Counted from the stretch's first letter, positions 44,195 to 56,212 are shown. The stretch: DNA of 64,000 nt from Cavia porcellus (GCF_034190915.1 NW_026947500.1:19838501-19902500); one strand, 5' to 3'. Notes: generated by a model not told the origin, from the letters alone. A program made the numbers and translations.

Positions 44195-46590
44195 TTGGAA
44201 CCAATGGACCTGGAGATGTTAATAATAAAGGAAACTCCTGCTGGAATGACCTGGCCCCACCTGATCACCACACAGGTACTGACCCTGTGGCCTAGAAGTG
44301 CAAAGCCATCCCACTGGCAGCACAGCCTGACTCCTTCTGCTCCTTAATACAAAAGCCCCTCAGCAGAGCCTCCTGGCCAGCACCTTTCAATCTATACTAT
44401 GTCCCTGCGTGATGGGGACAGCCACAAAAGTTACAATCACTCATATGCTGGGCTTCCTAATTTGGTTCCTCTTGGAAGAACCAAGAGCTCTTTTTACAAT
44501 GTAGTAAGGTAAGATTAGTGTTAACCATTTGAAGATCTTGCCACAAGAAAATCGACTGAGAGGTGGTGGCTTCAATGCTCACACTTGACTCTCCGCCCTC
44601 CATATGAATTTCAGACTTCCTTACCCTCCCTACCACAAGCCTCCACTCTTCACGCTGAGCCTTCCCCTTTAAAGGAACTACACAAGACAGAGTGCTGAAT
44701 AGATCTCCTGGCTTCTGCCTTCAACCCCAGGAAGCATTCTGTGTTCTCACAGTAATGAGCTCTAAATCCAGGAAATAGCCATATCATCAATGAACACCAT
44801 TGCCCCTCAGTATTTTCCCCCCAAGGTGAAAAGCAGAAGGCTGTGTCATGCCTGACTGCATAGCAAAGGAAGCAATTTTCATAAATCCATAGCTCTGCTC
44901 AGTGGTAACTGGGCTTTTCATTTCTGAGTTGAATCAGGAGCTGCAGCAGCAGCTGGCCTGAGGAGAAGCTTAGGACGTTCAATTTATTCGTCTACCTACT
45001 ACTAATCAGAGGGTAAATGAGAAACCATATTCTTTCCAGGGCAGTGAAGCCCGCAGCCACCAGAATTCCTGCCCAAGCTGAGCAGTAGATAAAGAGCCAG
45101 TTTCACCACCCAGCTCTTCGTTGTCTGACCTGAGCTTGGATAGCTCATTAGCAGAAACAATGCAGTTAGAAATTTGGCTTTTGAAAAGGAAAAACTCATG
45201 CTTCAAATACCCTTTGCTTTTTAATCCTTTAATTAAATATATATCCCCATTTACAGAGGCAAGATGAAGTGGAAAAACCATTTTAACATTAGAACAATAG
45301 CAAGAGGAGGGGTGTGTCTGAAAGTTGCTCAGCTTTACAGCTGTCACACTTGACATGAAAGAAAAAGGCGATTGCACACAGTAAAAGCTGGCTTTTTGGC
45401 TGTCCTCTCTCCTCCTTCACGCCTTTTCACACATCTTCCCTGTTCTCTGAATTCCCACTATGATTCTTACCATATCGTAACACTTAGTCATATGCTGCCT
45501 TACCATGAAAGAATCCTACTCATCATGAAATCTAGACCCTTATTTAACAGGAAGAGCCCCAGAGGTAGTGAAGATTAACACCGTTTCCTGGGGAATAACA
45601 GTGGGAACCAGACTGGGTCTGGTGTAGGCTCTACTCTCTCTGGAAGCAGGAGGTTCAGGGTCTCTCCAAGGGTGTTGTGAGGTTCCTGAAACCTGGATCC
45701 AGGGATGCGAGTCTCCTGCATCCTGCAGAGCCCTCATGGCCTCAGTGGGTCCAAGTGACACCCTGTCCTGGAAGAACAGCACACATAGCAGCACAGGGCT
45801 CTTGTTTTCATGTAATTCACATGTGGTAGATTTTCCTAGATACCATATTCTTGTAAAATGTTCCCTAATCAACATATAACTACAAACTAATGCTTAGTAT
45901 AGGTAGGGGACTTCAGTAAAATTTATTTTTCTCAAGTTTTCTATAGATTATCATCTAAGACCAGGAAACATGTTTCCACTCTTAGGAGTTAAGGAGACTC
46001 CAAACCCAAATCAAACCGTGACTGTAAACCCGTGCAACAGAGAAGCAATTGTGGAAGAAATCCAGGAAGACACACAACCCTGCGATCAGTGACCCAGAGA
46101 GCCAGGACTTCCATCTGGGCTACGCCATCTTCCTCTTCCTTGCCCAGCTTCTACTTCACAGAACAGCTGTTCCTCACCCTAAACGCCTTCCCCACGCCCT
46201 GACATCTACCCTACATCTACCTTTCTTAGAACACTTAAATTACATGATTCATACATGAACATTTCCTAATGCCTGGGGAAAAATTGAAGCTGATACTCAA
46301 GAAAGCCACTCTATGACTTCAGTAAGTTACATGCAGGTTGATAGTGTTGGTTTATCAGTCTCATTTTGAGAGAGTCTCAAGCAAGTTCCAAATGTCTATT
46401 TTCTTAAGAAATGCCCTCTCTGTTACCTATATAACTCATGGCCCTAGTAATTACCTGCCGTTCATACTGCCACATGAGAGAAAGCTTTCCTCAATAGCCG
46501 AAGAATAACAATTTGCTAATAACAGGTTACCGTGGGTTATTTTGTCTTTTAAATTAGATTTCTATGCATTTTCTCTTTCTTTACTGTTTT
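44195..46590. other. Unassigned, comparatively GC-richer sequence
   Basis: About 2.4 kb with no repeat family I can name and no exon I recognise. It is the longest stretch on the right half free of obvious interspersed repeats. Confidence 0.45.
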
Positions 46591-46599
46591 GTTATTTTT

Positions 46600-46896
46600 T
46601 AAGTTAGGACAGTGCATGATTACATTCATCATGAGAAGTTGGAATGTGTACATACCTTGATTTTTTTTACTTTCCTTCCCTTCGGGCCCCAATCTCTTGG
46701 CCCCTTGCCCACTTCAGAAAGATTTGTTTCATGGTTTCCCACTGTCTGTCTTGTATTTTGCTCTTTAAATTATCTATACTTCAGATTTCTCATACAAGAG
46801 AAACCATAAGACATTTAAGCTTGTGCATTAGATTTATTACACTTAACATTGTTATTCGTTATTTTAATTTTTAAGTTTGTTCAAGTTGAACTTTAC
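46600..46896 (-). mobile_element. Ancient L1M fragment, antisense
   Basis: Ends with GCATTAGATTTATTACACTT AACATTG-like sequence, the antisense L1 3' UTR landmark for 'ttatttcacttaacat', preceded by TTTGCCCAC-like and AGATTTCTCATACAAGAGAA blocks. Diverged; limits approximate. Confidence 0.55.
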
Positions 46897-46897
46897 C

Positions 46898-47325
46898 AGT
46901 CCATTTTACATTGCTATAACAAAATATCTGAGACTATGTGAAGAAGACAGCTCACAGTTTTGGAGGCTGGAGGTCCATGTAGCACACACAGGATCCGCTG
47001 AGCCCCCCACCCCACCCCAGGCATCATGGCAGATGGCATTGCAGTGGGCAAGAGACACCAAATGCTAAGACAGGAGACCAGGGATAGGGAGGGACCAGGC
47101 ACACTCTTTCACTATAACTCGTTCTGTCAGGAAACTAAGGTCCCACAAGAATTGTCTTCTTTCTTCTGACAGCCCTGCGTACAATTACTGAACCATCCAC
47201 CTCTCGCCAGGTCTCACTTCTTAAAATCTCCATCACCCATCACTCCATGCTGTGGACCAAGTCTCCAACACATAGAGCCTTGGGGAATGAGCCACATTCA
47301 GTCTGCATCACTGCTGCAACTATAG
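46898..47325 (-). mobile_element. MaLR-type LTR, antisense
   Basis: CAGTCCATTTTACATTGCTA, TAACAAAATATCTGAGACTA and GCTCACAGTTTTGGAGGCTG begin it, and ATGAGCCACATTCAGTCTGC is near the end. Confidence 0.8.
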
Positions 47326-47329
47326 AATG

Positions 47330-47685
47330 AAATTTTGATGTGTCCTTTATCCAGGAAATGTTTTGCCAGGGTCACTAAATTTATATGTTACTTTATTGAA
47401 AAACCACTTCATATCAAAAGAAATGCAAATTTTTAAATAACAGCAGAAAACCAGAAGTATTACAGAGTTTCAGCTTGAAACATATGAATTGGAATGATGT
47501 ATTTGATTAAATTGAAGGACTTCTGGAGGATATGTTTTGTCCAAGACAGATCATTACGGTACAGTACAATTGTATTTCAAAATTAAAATATGATTGCTTA
47601 TCTTCATAGGAGTCACATGTGTTTTATAAATAGCAGGAAAGTAAATCCATACTGCAGATGTAAGGAAGTACTTAGTAGGCTGAGA
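47330..47685. other. Unassigned sequence
   Basis: Nothing recognised. Confidence 0.4.
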
Positions 47686-47687
47686 GC

Positions 47688-47765
47688 ATAGGTTAGAGGT
47701 AGAAGGTTTGTCTAGCATGTATAAGGTTATGGCTTTGATCCCCAGCACCCCCACAAACGTAACAT
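47688..47765 (+). mobile_element. ID-type SINE or dID half, sense
   Basis: GTTAGAGGTAGAAGGTTTGT, CTAGCATGTATAAGGTTATG and CTTTGATCCCCAGCACCC read as a diverged ID body with A and B boxes degraded. Confidence 0.75.
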
Positions 47766-47769
47766 TTGA

Positions 47770-48555
47770 AAAAGTAGTATATCTATTATATTATTATTAG
47801 GCAAGCATTCTCTTTTTTGTTTTTGTTTCTGAATAAAATACGATCTGAGAATACAAGTTTAGGGAAACAAAAATATTTTTTAAAATTACTAAAACATGAC
47901 AAGTTTCCAAAAATATTTAGTAGATAATTTCCTTAGAAGTAATTGCCATGCAAGAACAAAATGAATACTATTTTATATTATTTTATGTCCTCTTTGCACG
48001 TATGTGAATTCCAAGGGGAAAGAATTAAAATGCTAAGTATGAGAATTCCGTGTTATATGGCTCTAATTACTTCACTCACAAGTAAGTAACACGTTTTTCT
48101 AACCCTGTTACTTGGAGATTCTGACCCAATCCCCAGTAATGATCCTGTCTCAAGCATAGCAGAATGTCACCAAATGTCCCAGCTGCAGCAAGCTTGCGTC
48201 TTTCTATGTTTGACTCACTAGAGGGGAAGCCACCTTCAGTGGGGCAGGCTTTTTTTTTTCAGCAAGTTGCCCTGGGTCAGAAAAATGTCACCAATAGTAG
48301 CTTCTACTTTACACCTAATTGGAAACTGTACAAGATTTTAAAGCATACATCCTCTCGACACTTTATTTCCTCTGAAATAAACATACATGCTTTTCTTTCA
48401 TTCCAACAATTTGAGCCCAAAGACAAAAGTGTATGCCTTTAATGTATGATCTGACATACTGTCTATAGCTGTGATTATTTACCTAGGACAAAAGTCACCT
48501 AGATAAAAAGATGAAAATTCTGCTACTCAGATATTTTGTTTATCTTTAAATTTTA
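47770..48555. other. Unassigned sequence
   Basis: No family or exon recognised. Confidence 0.4.
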
Positions 48556-48558
48556 TCG

Positions 48559-48645
48559 AGGTCAGTGGTGGTGAGTCTTGCAGAGCTTTCAATCTTAGGA
48601 ACCGTTGCTGTGGCCCACATGCCCTAGACTCACCACCACTGGCCT
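48559..48645. repeat. Hairpin: 20-bp inverted repeat with 47-base loop
   Basis: Arm AGGTCAGTGGTGGTGAGTCT at 48559-48578 pairs with AGACTCACCACCACTGGCCT at 48626-48645 (19 of 20, the one exception a G-T-type wobble on one strand). A transcript would fold into a stem-loop of about 87 bases. Just to the right, GATCCAGTGGTTTTT resembles the terminal repeat of hAT/MER5-type DNA transposons, so it may belong to a MITE. Confidence 0.8.
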
Positions 48646-49595
48646 GGATACTTGATCCAGTGGTTTTTGTTTTTTTTTTAAAAAACAGTAAACATCTAAA
48701 CACTTTATAGACAAGCCCAACTGCTATCACCTACTGAAATTCATTCAGATGTTTCCACTTGAATTTCAGTGTAAAGCTTTTCCACTACCTGTCTGTTTTT
48801 AGTTATTCACATTTTAAGGGTTGATGTTTGTTCTTTTGTTCTTTCTTGTAATGATGGCAATATAATTTTTTTTTAAAAAAAGGCTTATAGTTTTCAGGCA
48901 ATTTAGTACTTATGCTGTGTTTTGAAGATTGAATCTCTTGATGACAAATACTATTTTCTGAATCTCTTGATGGCCAATATCATTTTAAAAATCATCTTGA
49001 GTATCAAAATCTCCCACTCAGTCATATAAACAAGCACAAATTGTTATTTTAAAATATACGAAGGAAAAAGAAAGCCTATAGGGACATTTTGAAGTCATTT
49101 TTGGAGAACTATTTTACACTAGGCTGTTAGGAAAATGTCTCAAATTCAGCATTTTAACAACCATGTTTTCATACTGTAGAGATCAAGGTTTCCCCAGAAA
49201 CAGAACTGTAGAGTGTAAAAACATCAGAAAAGCATGTAAAGTGATCACCCCAAACTAGGAAACGCACTCAGAAGTCTGAGATGACTGCCGCCCTTGCAGC
49301 TGAGCCACCTAAGAGAAGTCTCCGACTCCTCCGTGTTCCTCACATGCGTGGTTTTTGAAGCAATAGTCAATTTTACCTGGAGCATTTATCTGTATCCACT
49401 CTACACATACTGTGAAACCCATGGATGCAATGTCACTACCGTGGACTCCCCCACTTTCTCTTGGTCCCTTCAGTGCATTATTTCATTGTATCTGAATTTG
49501 TCTTTGAAGTGGAAACCTGGTATCATGACCTCCAAATGTTTAGAACTGTGCCAGTGGACCACCATTATCCCTGAGGTGTCAGTGACTGACTAATC
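48646..49595. other. Unassigned, with a short tandem duplication
   Basis: About 48925-48988 has two diverged copies of a 30-35-base unit (GAATCTCTTGATG-C-AATA-yATTTT). Otherwise nothing recognised. The 99-codon frame at 49294-49593 has no recognised domain. Confidence 0.45.
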
Positions 49596-49599
49596 AGCG

Positions 49600-49926
49600 T
49601 ATGGAATGTCCCCCAAAGGTCCATGCATGAAGGCTTGGTCTCCAGCTCACAGTGCTGTTCGGAGATGGTAAAACCTTTAAGAGCTGGGGCCAAATTCAAG
49701 GAAGTTAGATCATTAGGGATGTGTCTTTCAAGGGGGTATTAGGACCCCTGTCCTCCTTTCCCAGCAGCTAGGAGATGAACAGGCCTCCCATGCAGCATTG
49801 TCCTACCACAGTGTACTGAGCCAAGAGCTCATGGACTGAAACCTCTGAAACCATGAGCTGAAATAAATCTGTTTCTACAAAACTGATTATCTCAAGCATT
49901 TTTCAGTAGAACAAAAAGCTAACATA
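49600..49926 (+). mobile_element. MaLR-type LTR, sense
   Basis: TATGGAATGTCCCCCAAAGG, GAGATGGTAAAACCTTTAAG, AGTTAGATCATTAGGGATGT and CATGAGCTGAAATAAATCTG follow the sense order of MaLR LTRs, ending near AAAAAGCTAACATAC. Confidence 0.75.
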
Positions 49927-49989
49927 CCTTTATTCTACAGCCCAGGAAATAAGGTTTAAATACAGCTAGGTCCCTTATCTCCAGACTCA

Positions 49990-50375
49990 CCATCCCTGGG
50001 CCACTCTCACACCGGTCTTCTACACAACGGGGCTCCAAATACACTTTCTGATCCCTGCTGGCACAGAAATGATGTGGGAGCCAGTTCTGCTTTCCAAACT
50101 GCTCTTCTGACAATAGAAAGTTCACACATTTAGGTCTCAGCTCAAATATCACTCTCCACACAAACAATCCTGACCCCTATAGTAAGTTAGGTCCCTCTAT
50201 GTATTCAAGTAATCGTGCTTTTCCTTTTGAAGCAATCAATACTTTGATTCTACCTCTATTTGTGTGTTTGGTTTGTGTAGCTCTCCCCCACTGGACTACC
50301 TATGTTACCTTAGGTCAAACTTAGAACAATTTGCTTACCTCTTTGTCCCTAGCATTATACTGAACCAAAATAGTT
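49990..50375 (+). mobile_element. L2 LINE 3' end, sense, diverged
   Basis: TCTCAGCTCAAATATCACTC, ACAATCCTGACCCCTATAGT, CTCTCCCCCACTGGACTACC and GTCCCTAGCATTATACTGAA follow the order of the L2 3' region. No reading frame survives. Confidence 0.6.
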
Positions 50376-50404
50376 GTTGGAAAAACAAATAATGTTAAAA
50401 ATCA

Positions 50405-50612
50405 TTGTGTGATATAACTGAGGGTCATGGCCCATGCCTGTAACCCCGTCACTCTGGGAGGCTGGGGCAGGAAGATCATAAGTCTGAGCCCAACGTGGGC
50501 AGCTTAGCAAATTAGTGAGATTCTGTCTCAAAAAGTGAACAGGACCAGGAATGTAACTCGGTACAAAGGCCCTAAGTTCAATCCCCAGTACCGTAAAAAT
50601 AAAACAACAAAA
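50405..50612 (+). mobile_element. B1-dID dimeric SINE, sense, complete
   Basis: B1 half with GTCATGGCCCATGCCTGTAA, CACTCTGGGAGGCTGGGGCA, GAAGATCATAAGTCTGAGCC and GATTCTGTCTCAAAAAGTGA, then the ID half with GGAATGTAACTCGGTACAAA and AGTTCAATCCCCAGTACCG and an A-rich tail. This is the clearest dimer in the window. Confidence 0.92.
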
Positions 50613-50687
50613 CATCATGGTGTGTTGGATCTTCTTGGTTCCTAGAGACCTAGTTATGAGTCAGCATCCCCAAAGAGTTTCATTCCT

Positions 50688-51240
50688 ATGAGACAACCCC
50701 CACAAACCTATAAATCTGTAAATCCTTCCCAGTTGTCTGTTCTGTGGACTCAACCGCCAGCCGGAGCCACCAGTAGGCACAGCCTAATGAAACTGCATGA
50801 ACAGCTCCCACCAGAACATGCCATCAAGCCTCTGGAACTACAACAGAAGTTTAAAACTCTACGGTCCCCTTGCCTGATTCAGGCAACACGCTGCAAGATA
50901 TACCCATGCTGTACAAAAACTATAAACACTAAGACAAGGCTGGCTGAGCCCAGAAGCACTGTCTGTATTTCCCCAGCCTAAAAACACATCCTGTTCCGGC
51001 CAGCCTGTCCAGAGTGTTGCCTGCTTGGAAACTGATGATGAAGGCTTTTGTCTTAAATTCCCACACTGTCTGCTTCTGTACTTCCTGCTTACAGACCCTG
51101 GATAAGCCCTGGCCTGACTGCATTTCGGGGCTGGCAATTCAGGGAACGATCCCCGTCAGCCTGCCAGCATTGATAAACTTGTGCCTTCTGCTGCTTGGTG
51201 CAGGGCGCCTCCCTTTCTGTTTGGTAACAGTTCAGGACAT
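50688..51240 (+). mobile_element. Possible ERV LTR (class I-like)
   Basis: A GC-richer block with a TATAAACACTAAGACAAGGC TATA-like site at about 50922, a TTGATAAACTTGTGCCTTCT polyadenylation-like region at about 51171, and a TTCA end near 51236. Three open frames cross it without a recognised protein. No second LTR, internal region or target duplication was found, so the call is tentative. Confidence 0.3.
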
Positions 51241-51349
51241 AACAAATACTAAAATAATAAAAAATATTACATACCTCTTCACAAGCATCAGTTCTCCTAA
51301 TGGTTGTTTCTTTGATTAAATTGTGACTGATTCAGAGCTAGGCCCAGTG

Positions 51350-52560
51350 GAATATCATTGTAGGTAGATGGTATTTATTAAAGATGCACTTTGTAAACAC
51401 AGGGCCACCACTGAGGCATTTTTAAAAAGTATAAATAACAAGTGAGCAAAGGAGATAAAACAGAATCATAAATACTTAATCTGAAAGCAGGTTGAAAAAT
51501 AATAAGCAGCAAGAAATAAACAGGAGACTTGCTAGCAAACTAAAAATCAATCACACTGGTTACTGTATTAAATTTTAATGACCTAAACTCATGATTGAAA
51601 ACACAAAATTATTTAACTGAATAAAAAGGCCAGAATAAATTATATCTCTAATAAAAATTCACCTTAAATATAAAGATATCAAATTAAAAGGGTGAAAATG
51701 TAGGCCATGCAAACAATAGCTAAATTAGCATTAAATAAAACTAAACTTCAACAGGAAGAACATTTTCAGATATGAAGATAGGCATCTTTTAATGTAAAAA
51801 TGCCAATGCATTGAGAAGACATAGCAATACCAAATGTATATGCACCTAAAAATAGAATTTTAAAGGTAAAATTGATAGAACAGAAAAAAGAAATATACAA
51901 GTCCAGACTTACACAGCTGGAGACTATAATATTCCTTTATCAGTAATCAATAAAACATATACACAGATAATTTGTAAAGATACAGAGCACCAGAACCACA
52001 TTATTAATCAATTTGGTCTACCTGATGATTATAAAGTACTCCATCCAACAATAGCAGAATTATGCGTTGTTTTCAAGTGCTCATGGAACATTTTCCAAGA
52101 TGACTATATTCTAGGCTACAAGGCAAATCTCAACAAATTTAAAATGATTAGAACCATATGAAGTAGGTTCAATTACCACAGGGTAGTTAAACCAGAAATT
52201 AGCAACAGAAGAATACTGCAAAAACTCCCAAGTAATTGGAAACTAACTCACTTCTGGTAACCCGTAGGTATAAAAGTAGTTCTCAAGAGAAATCAAAATA
52301 TATTTTGAATAAAAATTAAAACAATGAAAATAAAAATTTGGGAGATGCAGGCAAAGCAAGGCTTAGGGGAAATTTTATGGCATTAAATGCTTATATTTAG
52401 TAAGAAGAAAAATTTCAAATTAAGGATACATTTTGACATAAGACATTAGGAAAAAAAAGAAAACCAAATTAAACCCAAAGCATGCAAAAGTAATGCAGTC
52501 ATTGAGATGAGAAATTAATGAATTTTAAAAGAGGAACGCAATAGAGAAAATCAATAAAAT
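51350..52560 (+). mobile_element. Ancient L1M ORF2 endonuclease region, sense
   Basis: AAATGTATATGCACCTAAAA, AGCTGGAGACTATAATATTC, GTACTCCATCCAACAATAGC, TTTCAAGTGCTCATGGAACA, GGCAAATCTCAACAAATTTA and AATTTTATGGCATTAAATGC follow the order of the endonuclease and following part of old eutherian L1 ORF2. No frame is open. Confidence 0.85.
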
Positions 52561-52564
52561 CAAG

Positions 52565-53230
52565 TTAATAGAGTGTGTCCTTACCTGTTTCTAGCTAAAC
52601 AAAACATAAATTTTGCTAGTGGTTACATTTAAATTTTTATTGGATATTTAGGGGGTGATTTTTATGCATTTTGGGATAGTAAACAAAAACTTAAGCAGTC
52701 CTTCAATAGGTTAATCTTGATTCATTTGCAATTTTTTCACTGCTTACTTAGCAGCATTTTAAAAGGAGAATTTCTGGAAAATTTTAATCTACATTCTGCA
52801 AAATATCAATTGAACATTTCTAAGTTGGCTTCCAACTGTGTCCAGGACTGTGAGAAAATAAGACTCTGTAATTTTTAAACCATCCACTTTGTAGTACTCT
52901 ATTTTGTTACAGGAAATAAAACAAATAGCAGTAATAAAAGTATCTTCTCTAGAGCACCAGTCCAAAGGTGTTATTAGGTATTAATAATAACAAAGTTGCA
53001 ATGACAGAAACAACTATTACAAATACTAAGATATACAAAATTCTACATTTCCTATTGCTTTTAATATATTTATGACTCTAAAAAGAGTTTTGGAATTTTT
53101 AAGATTTCTTGAGAATAACCATTAACCTTTTCTGCAAAGGATATTTAACAAAAGAAATTTTGTTACACTTTCCTTGGAGAATATAATTTCTTCAGAGAAT
53201 TACAAAAATTTGAAGACTGCAAGAACTGAA
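52565..53230. other. Unassigned AT-rich sequence
   Basis: No family or exon recognised. Confidence 0.4.
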
Positions 53231-53234
53231 TGGT

Positions 53235-53608
53235 TGTCTCAGTTACTTTTCTGCAGCTGAGACAAAACATCCAATACCCACAAATTAAGGAGGAAAGGTT
53301 TATTTAGCTCACAGTTTGTAGAGGTTTTCAGCTTCTTCAGTGCAGGGTGGCATGGCATACAGGCATTGCAGAGGAGAAACAGTTCATGGCAGACAGAAGA
53401 TAGCAAAGCAAGCAAGTCTCTTTCAGTGCCTTATATTGTATCCAGGCTACCGAGTTTAGTGTACTGCCCAATCAACATGGACTGACTTAGTATTGCACAC
53501 CCTTAATCCCAGCATCACAAAACTCTAGATTCACCTACCTCTGAGAAAGCCTCACTTGTGTCTCCATGTGGCTTGGATGGGGGAGACATCTAGATCCAAA
53601 CCATAACA
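53235..53608 (-). mobile_element. MaLR-type solo LTR, antisense
   Basis: Plus strand starts TGTCTCAGTTACTTTTCTGC and ends CCAAACCATAACA, so the element runs TGTTATGG...GAGACA on the minus strand. Same subfamily as 55399-55810 and 23666-24032. Its terminal TG...CA is intact. Confidence 0.82.
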
Positions 53609-53609
53609 A

Positions 53610-54305
53610 TAATCTACCTAGACTATCTGTTAGCCATGGAAGTCTTTCATGTGCCTTCTGTAAGACAAATAATTATTCAGTGGCAGATTCAATACTGGGA
53701 CCTAGTTCCCTGCTACTTGCAGCTATTGGCCCACTCAATTACTTAATTGAATCCCTCTCTAATTCCACTGGTTGTTTTGGTGAAGCTGTATGAGCTTGCT
53801 CCAGAAATATATGACTTTGTTTTACCTCACACTTACCAGCTCTGCCAAAATCTGGCAAAATGTTCCCTCATCTCCTCAGCACTGAAGCAATCAGCTGGAA
53901 TAATCGTTATGCATCTGCATGTGTGCCAGGACACTTTCTGTGGTAGGTTCCCACTAAATAGTTTTCAGTATGTAATTGTTGGGGCTCAGAAGTATATCAC
54001 ATTTTGATGAAGTTACATGTAAACAGAATTATGATAAAATTTTTTAGCTGACATTATGAGTCATCATTCTGCTAAAATTATAGTTTTAGTATAAATTATA
54101 TCATAGGAGAGATATGAAAAGACACATGAATTTCTTTTAAAATGCTATATTGTGGGTTTTTATAAAGCCTGAGAGACTAGATAAACTCATCCATCCTATC
54201 CTCAGGCACACAGGATGGTTGGACAAAAAAGAGAAAACCACTGTTACAGAATGCTGTTTGACTCTGTAAATTAACAATATAGTACTGATAAAAAAATTGC
54301 AAAAT
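53610..54305. other. Unassigned sequence
   Basis: No family or exon recognised. Confidence 0.4.
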
Positions 54306-54309
54306 AGAC

Positions 54310-54460
54310 TGATCACCGAGAAATCTGGAAGGCTGAGGCAGGAAGATAGCAAATTTGAGCCTACCTTGGGCAATTTAGCTTTGTAAAGGACTTGGGGTAT
54401 AGCTTAGTGTGACGGTCCTGGATTCAAGCCCAGTACCACTAAATAAATTATATAAAATAA
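54310..54460 (+). mobile_element. B1-dID SINE, sense, 5'-shortened
   Basis: GGAAGGCTGAGGCAGGAAGA and TTTGAGCCTACCTTGGGCAA (B1), then GGACTTGGGGTATAGCTTAG and GATTCAAGCCCAGTACCACT (ID), with an A/T-rich tail. Confidence 0.85.
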
Positions 54461-54464
54461 AATA

Positions 54465-55245
54465 AAAGTAATAAACATAAAGTTCTCATCAATGGCTTGG
54501 ATTCATACAGTAATGTTAGTGATTCTTCCCTGGTGGAATTTTCCTTCAATAAAAATGCAGCCATCAGGCAAATGAGAGAGAAAATGTGACCAGTTTAAAT
54601 TTTTTTAGACTAATACCAGAATTTTTATGTTTTGTTTTTTAACTGCAGAGAGAAAGGTACTCAAAATTAATGTATTCAAAAGTTGAAAATTCCTGCCTTG
54701 TTGTTGTCAAGGTGTCACAACTGAAGGATTTCTTTGTTAGTATAAATATCAAGAAATATGCATTTTGCACTCCTAAGAATGTCACAGAAATGAAATATTA
54801 TTTTCCAGGTGATATATAAAACCAGATATGACAGTTTTACTAGTATGAATTATTCATTGCTGTAGACAAATTAGCATTATCTTGGTAGGTGTGTGGTTGC
54901 TAAAGTTTGTGTTCAGATAAGCTAAATGTTAGGGATATCGTAACTTACAGTTAACATTTTTTGCATAATGTATTTGTTCTGCATATGTTTTACCAAAACA
55001 TAATTGTTGTTTTTAATGTAATTTTAATTTTAATGTAATTTTCACTTTTATTCCACAATTAATTGAAAGGAGGTTTTAAAGGTAATTGGAGAGATAACGT
55101 TTCATTTGCATTGATTAATGAACGCTAACGGGTAGAGGTTTGCTTACTATCTGTCCTTCATGGACACAGTATTCAATTGATTCATATATTCAGAAGCATA
55201 AATTAGCATAAGCTTGGCTCCCAACATATCTAGAATGCTTTACAC
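54465..55245. other. Unassigned sequence
   Basis: No family or exon recognised. Confidence 0.4.
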
Positions 55246-55246
55246 T

Positions 55247-56212
55247 GTTGTGATCTGGACCTGAAATGTCTCGCAAAGTTCATGTGTTGAAGATTTGGCC
55301 CTCAGTGCAGCAGTGTTCAAAGAATGGACTTTGGTGGTAGGTTGGACAGTGAAGGTTCAAAACTCATTCACAGATTATTCTATTAATGGATTCATAGTTG
55401 TTCTGGTTTGTATCTAGATGTATCCCAAACTCTCATGTGTCACAGACGGGGAGTTTCAGATTAGGGTGTATGAATGTGATTAAGGGTGTGATACTGGGAT
55501 TAAGGATGTTATAATGGAATTTCTCCCTGGAGATGGGTGGCGCCTATCAGTAGGTTTATAGATGAAATGGATGAAATATAAAAGGACAGGAAGAACACAG
55601 GTTTGCTGCTGCTGCTTAACTGATTGCTACTTCCTGCCTACCATGCCATGGACTGTTTCTCCTTTCTATGATGCCTCTCTGCATCCACCCTGCTTTGGAG
55701 CCAGCTGACTGGAACCTCTATATACTGTGAGCTGAAATAAACCTTTCCCTCCCCTTGAACTTGTGAGTGTCAGGTATTTTGTCTCAGCAACGGGAAAAGT
55801 AACTAAGACAATAATTTAATGAACTATTGGGAAAACGTGGAAGCTTCATGAGATGGAACCTGGTGGGGGAAGTAGGTCACCAGGGTACGTCCTCAAAGGA
55901 CACACTCTGTTTCCCATCTCTCTTCTCTCTTGCCTTCTCTCTCTCATGTCCCCTCCCCTCCATACCTCCCACGTTTCCTCCCTTCTCCTTCTCCCTATTT
56001 TCCTCTCTCTTTCAGATCACCAGGAGGTAAGAAGACCTGTTCTGCCTTGCACTCCCCACAGTGAGCTTCTGCCTCAGCACAGGCCCAGAAATAACAGAAC
56101 CAAGGGATCCTGGGCGGGGGCTGCTGCAACCATGAGGCCAAAATAAGCTTTTCCTCCTTTTAAGCTCTTAACTTGGGTATTTATTACAGTGACAGAGAGC
56201 TGACTAACACAC
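55247..56212 (+). mobile_element. MaLR-type LTR interrupted by a younger LTR
   Basis: The left part (55247-55398) has GTTGTGATCTGGACCTGAAA and AAGTTCATGTGTTGAAGATT; the right part (55811-56212) resumes with AATTTAATGAACTATTGGGA and GAGATGGAACCTGGTGGGGG and ends CAGAGAGCTGACTAACACA. The two parts join in the normal sense order of one LTR once 55399-55810 is removed. The right part is strongly CT-rich at 55915-56015, which creates open frames. Confidence 0.8.
55399..55810 (+). mobile_element. Younger MaLR-type solo LTR nested in an LTR
   Basis: Starts TGTTCTGGTTTGTATCTAGA and ends AAAAGTAACTAAGACA, a 412-base LTR with TG...CA ends. Flanking ATAGT (55394-55398) and ATAAT (55811-55815) are a likely 5-base target duplication with one change. 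It has the AAATAAACCTTTCCCTCC polyadenylation region. Confidence 0.87.
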
